A stretch of DNA of 24,987 bases, taken from positions 264,006-288,992 of the forward strand of contig BFEA01000412.1 of NCBI GenBank assembly GCA_003427395.1, in the 5' to 3' direction. Origin of the DNA: Chara braunii (lineage: Eukaryota > Streptophyta > Charophyceae > Charales > Characeae). Under the pieces are notes generated by a model, which saw nothing but the letters and a program-made list of their open reading frames with translations, made no database searches and was not told the origin of the DNA. The position numbers and the translations under genes are program-made. The first letter of the stretch is position 1, and each line of letters opens with the position of its first letter. This document shows, piece by piece, positions 19,641 to 24,987 of this stretch.

Positions 19641-20990
19641 CCAGCAGCACCCACAGGCAACATAGACATCCCGAACCGAACGGCCCCCCTAAGAGTGCAG
19701 TAGGCACTCCAAACGAAGAGCCACCGACTGTTTGGCACTACTTAAGGGTGCTCAGTTGGGGACACAAAAAAGTTTGGAAAATATCAGGGGGGTTGCACGC
19801 CCTGAAGCGCGCTTTTCGTTGCTTAGCACCCATAGCAGCTCATCAGAGGGTCAACCTTTATTCTCCCATTAGTTTTTATAAATAGGGTGTGTTATATTAA
19901 AATGTACGACACGTATGACACTCGGAGAAGGTTAGCGTTCTTACCTGAAGGTGGAACGTTTGAGAGGAAGCAGTGTTCCCAAGCGTAGCCATCATTTCTT
20001 CAAGGTTTTGAAGTAACAGCTCTTGCAGCAATGAGCGCTCGCAGCACTTCGGCCAGAGTGCGTGTTAGGTGCAAGATCACCCGTGCTCAGTTAGGGAGTG
20101 TCCAGTCGTACAAACGGGTAAGAAGAAAGGCCGGTGTTTTAGCAGGGGAAGATGATGGGATGAGGACGTTTTACGAGTGCGCAGAAAGCAAGAGTGGATA
20201 TGTTCCGTAGCACCGGTATGGTCACAAGCAGTGCCGCGGTAGATGGAAGTGCAAGCTAACTCAATTATATATACTTGTGTGGGGGGGTGTCGTTGTAGGA
20301 GGTTTGGTGATGGAGTCGTGTTTGGGTTAGCTAATCGGTGGGTTTTTTTTATTAGTTCTCAAAGAAGGGGGGTAATGTTGTTTTGGGTTGGGGGGGCGAA
20401 GGACGTGTTTGGTCGTTTTTTTATTTGGTTTAGGGGTCTGTATGGATGTATGGGTTACGGTGTGTGTGACAAGATTTTGTGCGTAGTTCAGTTCTCCGGG
20501 ACAGGCAGTAGGGGGAGCGATCGCAGTTTCAGTGGTCTAATTAGTCGTTTAGCATTTTTGCAGTATGTATGATGTGGCGTGCTCCTTGTATCAATTTTTA
20601 TCTTGATTCTTCATGCCAATCTACTTGGGGATCCTTCATGAGTTTTTATTTTGTGAAGCATTCTATGCGGGGTGTTGCTAGATGTCCTCTCGTTTTATTT
20701 AGTCAACATCTGTATTTCTTCGTTTTTGTGTAGTATGTTAATGTATTGTGTCTGTCATTATGTATGTGTGCGGATTTCTGTAAGTATTTGTGTCCCATGG
20801 TCTTTTGGCCTTATGTAAAATCGTGTTTGTTTGTTTTGTAGAAGTTCAATCGTTGGGTTCTTGAATCGTTGTCGGTTGTTCAATGGTTGGGTTTGTAGGT
20901 GGTCGTATCGATGTATGGGTTGGGGTGTGTGCAGTAGGTTCTTGTGCGCAGCAGGTTTTCGTGTTGTGTTTTAATGTGCCTGTCTTTTTT
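19641..20990. other. No recognisable gene; GT-rich repeats
   Basis: There is no ORF with recognisable content. A direct repeat of about 465-bp spacing is visible: GGATGTATGGGTTACGGTGT at 20444 and CGATGTATGGGTTGGGGTGT near 20909, each followed by TTGTGCG. The part from about 20543 to 20760 resembles 23756-23970 (AATTAGTC, GGCGTGCT, CGTTTTTGTGTAGTAT). It is probably old repeat sequence. Confidence 0.45.
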
Positions 20991-21004
20991 TAAGGGGGTT
21001 TCGG

Positions 21005-21250
21005 TTTTTTTTTTTTTTTTTTTTTTTTTTTCCCCACACGGTGCTACCTGGGCTCGCTCGCATCGGCAGTTCCCTTAGAAGCAAATCTGGACCTACCATT
21101 TCTCCATCTGTGCGTGCATGGCATCTTCTGACGCAGAAGGAGGCAAAATGCGATACCGGCCACCAATAGACTTTCATAGGAATAATGTCGAACATGAGAC
21201 TTTCCGATTGGACTCGATCAGTCGGTCATCCTTTTCTGACTTTCATGTGA
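21005..21250 (-). repeat. Minus-strand retroposon 3' end with 27-base A tail; U6-like segment
   Basis: The plus-strand T tract at 21005-21031 is a poly(A) on the minus strand. Just upstream (minus sense) lies TCTAAGGGAACTGCCGATG, loosely like the LINE tail core. Further up, ACGCACAGATGGAGAAATGG (about 21089-21108) differs from the U6 copy at 21384-21470 by two bases over 20. This could be a U6-tail chimera or chance similarity. Confidence 0.4.
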
Positions 21251-21383
21251 TCGTCGGTTGTTCGAACTCAGGACCTTACTTTTTGCAATGGTGGTCGCAT
21301 GATCGATCTCCACCAGTTTTATTCGTTCTATGATTCCGATAGGACTGGACTTTGGCCTTTTTTTTTCTTTTTTTTTTCTTTTT

Positions 21384-21470
21384 GAACCATTTCTCCATTT
21401 ATGCGTGTCATCCTTGCACAGGGGCCATGCTAATCTTCACACTTTGTATTGTTCCAAAATGTCCCGGAGC
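21384..21470 (-). pseudogene. U6: U6 snRNA retropseudogene
   Basis: The minus strand reads TTGGAACAATAC, GAAGATTAGCATGGCCCC, CAAGGATGACACGCATAAAT and GGAGAAATGGTTC in U6 order. The 3' part (GACACGCATAAAT.GAGAAATGG) is the plant form of U6. Differences from a working U6: the ACAGAGA box reads ACAAAGTGTGA, about nine bases near the 5' stem are missing, and no U-run terminator follows. Instead an A-rich tail (minus strand; 21357-21383 on the plus strand) follows, as expected for LINE-driven retroposition. No upstream promoter element of plant U6 type is evident. The call of U6 origin is firm; loss of function is inferred. Confidence 0.85.
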
Positions 21471-21626
21471 ATGGTTCCATTAGCACATGAGTCATGGCCT
21501 ATTATGACCTGTGCGGCACTGTAAGAAACGAAGGAAAAGTAATTTTTGAGACTTAAAAAAAAAAAAATGGCGACGTCACATTTCCCAAGACGAGAAGGAG
21601 GCCGACTTTTTTTTTTTTACCATAAG

Positions 21627-21932
21627 TTGAACGACCATTTCGTCAAAACGGACATTTTTTATTTTATGAACGAAATTGAAACCGAGTTTTTTGGCGGAAA
21701 ACTCGTCAAAATTTGTTGTTCCTGAGGGTCCAGCGTTTTACAAACATTGGACCCCTGGCTACCTAGCTTGAGACCAGGCACCTCTCAAGCTAGGTCCATG
21801 TACAGCCAGGGGGTCCAGCGTTTACGCTGGACCCTCAGGAACAACAGATTTTGACGAGTTTTCGACAAAAAAACTCGGTTTCAATTTCACTAAAAAAATA
21901 AAAGATGTCAATTTTGACGAAATGGCAGTTCC
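21627..21932. mobile_element. Foldback (palindromic) element of about 300 bp
   Basis: The left arm (about 21627-21775) and right arm (about 21780-21932) are near-complete reverse complements. Paired blocks include CCATTTCGTCAAAA with TTTTGACGAAATGG, AAATTGAAACCGAG with CTCGGTTTCAATTT, AACTCGTCAAAAT with ATTTTGACGAGTT, CCTGAGGGTCCAGCG with CGCTGGACCCTCAGG, and CTAGCTTGAG with CTCAAGCTAG at the centre. The right arm also holds an extra local palindrome (21811-21834). No coding. It may be a foldback MITE or an inverted-repeat transcript source; target duplications are not evident. Confidence 0.75.
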
Positions 21933-21936
21933 ATGA

Positions 21937-21987
21937 ACACTGGCAGCCAGTGTCATATGATCCAGGCACTCCGGCCTGGTTCATATG
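21937..21987. repeat. Two adjacent short hairpins
   Basis: ACACTGGC-A-GCCAGTGT (21937-21953) is a perfect 8-bp inverted repeat. Immediately after, CATATGATCCAGGC and GCCTGGTTCATATG (21954-21987) pair over 14 bases with one mismatch around a 6-base loop. They lie between the foldback element and the 3' end of the next LINE-derived element. Confidence 0.75.
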
Positions 21988-22228
21988 GTGGCTGTTTTTG
22001 GATTATACAAGTCGGAAAACGGGTCCGGCATCCCTTACATCCTAGAGAAGGTTCAACAAACGAACATAAGAAAAAAAATATGCAAAAAACCCTAAGTATA
22101 CTCAACACCAGTAACAAAGTTGTCCATCCTCTGTTAAACACCATACCCTGCGTATCCGCCTTACCTCCCGCACGACAGGGCTATGGGTCGGCAGCCCCCC
22201 AACCACAGACTCAAATCCCGCAAAGACC

Positions 22229-22638
22229 CACCCACCTCCTCGTGATTTAGAACGGATCGCACCACCACCGACATTCACCTACCAAAACCACCAACTCCCA
22301 CCATGATGGTGATTTCGCGAACCTACGGAAATACCCTACCACCGCGCGGCAGGGGCCAAAACCCCCCCAAAACCCACCCACCTCCTCGCGATTTAGGGTA
22401 CACCACTCCTCTCATCTGCATTGCCCTGCAACGGGTCTCCACTGCCCTCCATGACGAAGCTCCCGCGGAGCAACACTCTCCAATCCCATTGTAGAAAACA
22501 GGATGTCGGAAGAAAATCCCAACCACATATAATGAGACGAATATGAACCTAACAAATTCACTCTCTATAGAAAAGCCCCACCACCCGAGTGGCAAGGGTT
22601 AAAGACCCTGCACACCCACCCACCTCCTCCCGATTCAG
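22229..22638. repeat. Three degenerate copies of a C-rich unit
   Basis: CACCCACCTCCTCGTGATTT (22229), a near copy at 22374 and CACCTCCTCCCGATT (22621) recur with spacings of about 145 and 242 bases, and share neighbouring words (CCACTGCCC, CATGACGAAG). Confidence 0.6.
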
Positions 22639-22787
22639 GGCTAACCACTCCCTCAGTCTGTGCCAACCCCCTAAGAGACCCCACCGCCCACAATGACGAG
22701 GCCTATGTGGGGCTGCACTCCCAAACCGTCTCGAGTAACCAAGAAAAGGCACCATATTAGCCCTGGCCTAGAGAGGATCAACAAATA

Positions 22788-23122
22788 AGGAAAGCAAATG
22801 AAAACACACACGAAACAAAAACTCCAACCTCTACAAAACCAGAAAACAAAACACGACATAACTGCTATAATCCCTACATCAGAGAAACAAAAAACTACAA
22901 AAGGGATCGAAATTCTTAGTACATGCTACACACAAGAACTTAAAATTTGAAAACGTTGAAAGCAAAAGAAACCACACACGAAACAAAAATTATAACCTCT
23001 GCAAAACCAGAAAACAAAACACAACAAACTGCTATGATCCCTTCATTAGAATAAGCAAAAATCCACGGAGGGGATCGGAATTCCTACATGCTACCAACAC
23101 GAGAACTTAAAAATTAAAAACA
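22788..23122. repeat. Two tandem copies of a ~168-bp unit
   Basis: Both copies contain CACACGAAACAAAAA, ACCAGAAAACAAAACAC, AACTGCTAT, a GGGATCG word, TACATGCTAC and GAACTTAAAA in the same order, with roughly 80-85% visible identity. Confidence 0.75.
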
Positions 23123-23430
23123 CTCACCTAACTCGGCTAAATTGGCGCCTAAAAGACCTGCAAAACTATCGATACACACAAAACACACATAAAAACAACA
23201 ACTGCGCTCGCCTAACATGGCAAGCAATAACATCAAAGTAGCTTTTCTCGAGTATCCCAAACTATGCATGATAGCTCGTAAGGTCCGGATAGTCGAGAAG
23301 CTCCCTTGTTCCACACAGCAAACGCTTCCCATCTCGTCGCTCAATCCGCCGCCTGTTGTAGCCCGATAACAACTTTCCGGCGAGCTTCGCGGTAATGTGT
23401 TTTCAATGCAACTATGATTCTGTATCAAAG

Positions 23431-23450
23431 CCAGAGGGTCGCCCCCTGAC
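23431..23450 (-). promoter_or_regulatory. Conserved 5' UTR hairpin, fourth copy
   Basis: The arms CAGAGGG and CCCCCTG (plus strand) pair with one or two mismatches. The context words TGTAACTTG/GGAACCTG and CTTTGATA match LINE B on the minus strand. Confidence 0.55.
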
Positions 23451-23690
23451 AGGTTCCATATTAGATGTGGCTGGAACGCCCGCACCCTGCCCATTAACCA
23501 CCCCGACTTATCACCATCCTTCCCAAGTTGACTAGTATTCTCGAGCTTCCCTATAGGGAAGCGCGACCAACGTGAGCGAAGACCGAGGGGTTTCAACACC
23601 CTCGCGGAGGCTCTCCCACCACGCCCGTGCGCCCTAATCCTCGCAACACTCCTACGTCTGCACCCGTAGCAAATTCTAGCAAGCAAGGCT

Positions 23691-24228
23691 AACGCACGTC
23701 GACCTTGCCAAGTGATCCTCCGCTGCGATGATAGGCAGTAGCGGAGTGAGGTATTTTAATTAGTCTCTTATTGGTTCTTTTACTGCGCATGTTGCGGCGT
23801 GCTTTTCGTTCAGTGTTTTGTCCTGGTGTTTACGTGCCAATGTATTTAGTGGTGTATCACGAGTTTTTGTATTTCTCCAGGGTTCTCTGTGGGGTGTAGC
23901 TGGAAGTGTTGTCGTTTGTGCCCACCAGTCAATCGTCATCTTTCGTTTTTGTGTAGTATACTTACGTAGAGGGCTTATATTTATGATTGTACGAGTTCTT
24001 TTGTCAGCATATAAGTCTCATAACCCTTTTGCTTTGTGTTGTGGTTAGTGCATAAGTATCAAAATTTAATAGTCGTGTTCCTGAAACGTTGTTGCCTTGT
24101 AGCAAGAAGATTCTTTTCGGGGTGGGTTTGCTTAATAAAAGAAGAAAGTATTACAATTTAATCCATTTGAAGTTTTATTTTGTTATTATTTTTTTAAAAA
24201 GCCTTTATATATATATATATAGGGTAAC
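23691..24228. other. No recognisable gene; repeat related to 20543-20760
   Basis: TTAATTAGTC, GCGGCGTGCT and TTTCGTTTTTGTGTAGTATA recur in the same order as at 20543-20735. The function and parent repeat are unknown. A short (TA)n tract lies at about 24205-24221. Confidence 0.45.
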
Positions 24229-24987
24229 CGATGTTCGGGACAGGCCGAACGCCCGAACCCGAACGCCCGAACCTATGGGACCCCTTGGGGATTTGTTCGG
24301 TCGTTCGGGCCAAAGGCGGACCCAAAAACCAAAAAAAAAAAAAAAAAAAAAGTCATCAAAAAAATCTCAAACAAAGATATGTTATGGAGAAACATACATT
24401 AAACAAGATTTGCCCGAGCATTACATCCGAATTCCTTACCAAATTTGAATCAAAAATAAAATACAGAAAATAAATACTAATAATAAAAATAAATAAAAAT
24501 AAAAAGAGAATTAAATTTAGTGAGCACGCGAGCATGTTTTCGACACCGCCATCTTTGGCGATTTTTCATTTTGTTTTGGCATAGATTAATGCCCTGAAAA
24601 TTTACAGATGTGTTCTTCACATAATACATAACCCACTAAAAAAGTTTCAAAAAATAATAGAATTATTTAGACCCCGAACTAAAGTGAAAACAAAAAGTGA
24701 AAAGTGAAAAAATACGTGGGCGAGCACGTTTAGACACCGCCATTTTTGGCGATTTTTAATTCTTATGTGGCTTAGCCAAATGATTTGAAACTTTACATGC
24801 ATGTACCTCACGTCATAGAGAACTTACAAAAAGAGAATCAGAAAAACATCATGATTTGTAGGCCCCGAAATAATATTTGGCAGGGCCGAACACCGTCGGG
24901 TTCGGACCCCGTACGGGACCCCGAACGCCCGTACGTACGGAGGTCTGCCCAGGGACCTCCGTACGTACGGGCTGGTGACCCTGTATA
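24229..24987. repeat. CCGAAC/GTTCGG inverted-repeat region with A tract and tandem duplication
   Basis: GTTCGGG and CCCGAAC words cluster at 24232-24310 and again at 24885-24930. Between them are an A tract of 21 (24331-24351), an AT-rich stretch like 6110-6200, and two diverged tandem copies of about 191 bp marked by GACACCGCCATYTTTGGCGA at 24542 and 24733. The region runs off the window, so it may be one element cut at the edge. Confidence 0.5.
24928..24971. repeat. Perfect 17-bp stem hairpin
   Basis: CCCGTACGTACGGAGGT (24928-24944) and ACCTCCGTACGTACGGG (24955-24971) are exact reverse complements with a 10-base loop. The arms themselves contain the palindrome CGTACGTACG. There is no T tract after it, so it is not a typical terminator. 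Confidence 0.9.

Larger units (their letters stand above)
22010..23690 (-). mobile_element. ORF-less LINE-derived element with internal tandem repeats
   Basis: On the minus strand the hairpin CAGGGGGCGACCCTCTGG (23432-23449) is followed by CTTTGATACAGAATC, as in LINE B (CTTTGATATGGAATC). The 3' end carries GATGTAAGGGATGCCGGACC (core 22013-22034). Upstream of the hairpin, sequence to about 23690 loosely resembles 350-630. Between the ends are two tandem copies of about 168 bp (22788-22955 and 22956-23122, sharing ACCAGAAAACAAAACAC) and three degenerate copies of a CACCCACCTCCTCGYGATT unit. Open frames here lack any LINE protein motif. The tail is not a clear poly(A). Confidence 0.5.

Noticed and set aside
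21250-21275. GTTCGAACTC as a tRNA B box
   Set aside because: No cloverleaf or A box could be drawn around it.
23114-23686. 190-codon minus-strand frame
   Set aside because: It crosses the conserved 5' UTR hairpin of an ORF-less element, has no domain, and the related copy at 6245-7470 has no such ORF.
1-24987. CRISPR arrays, bacterial operons, ribosome binding sites
   Set aside because: No regularly spaced short repeats or prokaryotic gene layout; the content is eukaryotic repeat DNA.

Overview
The window looks like repeat-rich, gene-poor nuclear DNA from a plant or streptophyte alga. The evidence is L1-type (non-LTR) retrotransposons with a two-ORF layout, zinc-knuckle ORF1 and zf-RVT-type ORF2 tail, many poly(A) tails, a U6 snRNA copy whose 3' end has the plant form, and scaffold gaps. 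A charophyte such as Chara would fit, but that is a guess. I see no convincing host protein-coding gene.

Layout. Positions 1-5937 hold a nested pair: an ORF-less element with a LINE-like 5' UTR and 3' end (about 242-1385 and 5646-5937), split by a 5'-truncated, decayed LINE ('LINE A', about 1386-5645). Positions 5938-8071 are a pile-up of retroposon 3' ends, A/T tracts, a complete ORF-less LINE derivative on the minus strand (about 6245-7470), and a 158-bp TTAA-flanked MITE (7824-7981). Positions 8072-10547 are unrecognised sequence with a 101-bp tandem repeat that was split by a solo-LTR-like insertion (8775-10020, ATCTG duplication).

Positions 10565-18945 are the centrepiece: a LINE with both ends defined ('LINE B'), bounded by a perfect 17-bp target-site duplication. 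It has a 715-base assembly gap in its 5' UTR, an intact 745-aa ORF1, and an ORF2 that stays in one frame for 1,479 codons but carries four stops, a T-rich intron-like insert and a changed endonuclease residue (SRID to SRIN).

Positions 18963-24987 hold a minus-strand LINE A 3' fragment, a U6 retropseudogene, a near-perfect 300-bp palindrome, another ORF-less LINE derivative (minus strand, about 22010-23690) and a CCGAAC/GTACG-rich inverted-repeat region at the right edge.

The unifying theme is one retrotransposition system. LINE B and three ORF-less elements share a small 5' hairpin (CAGGGGC...GCCCCTG type). LINE A, LINE B and the ORF-less elements share a 3' tail core (GGGACGCYGGACCCG, six copies on both strands). 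This suggests autonomous LINEs with non-autonomous partners that keep only the termini.
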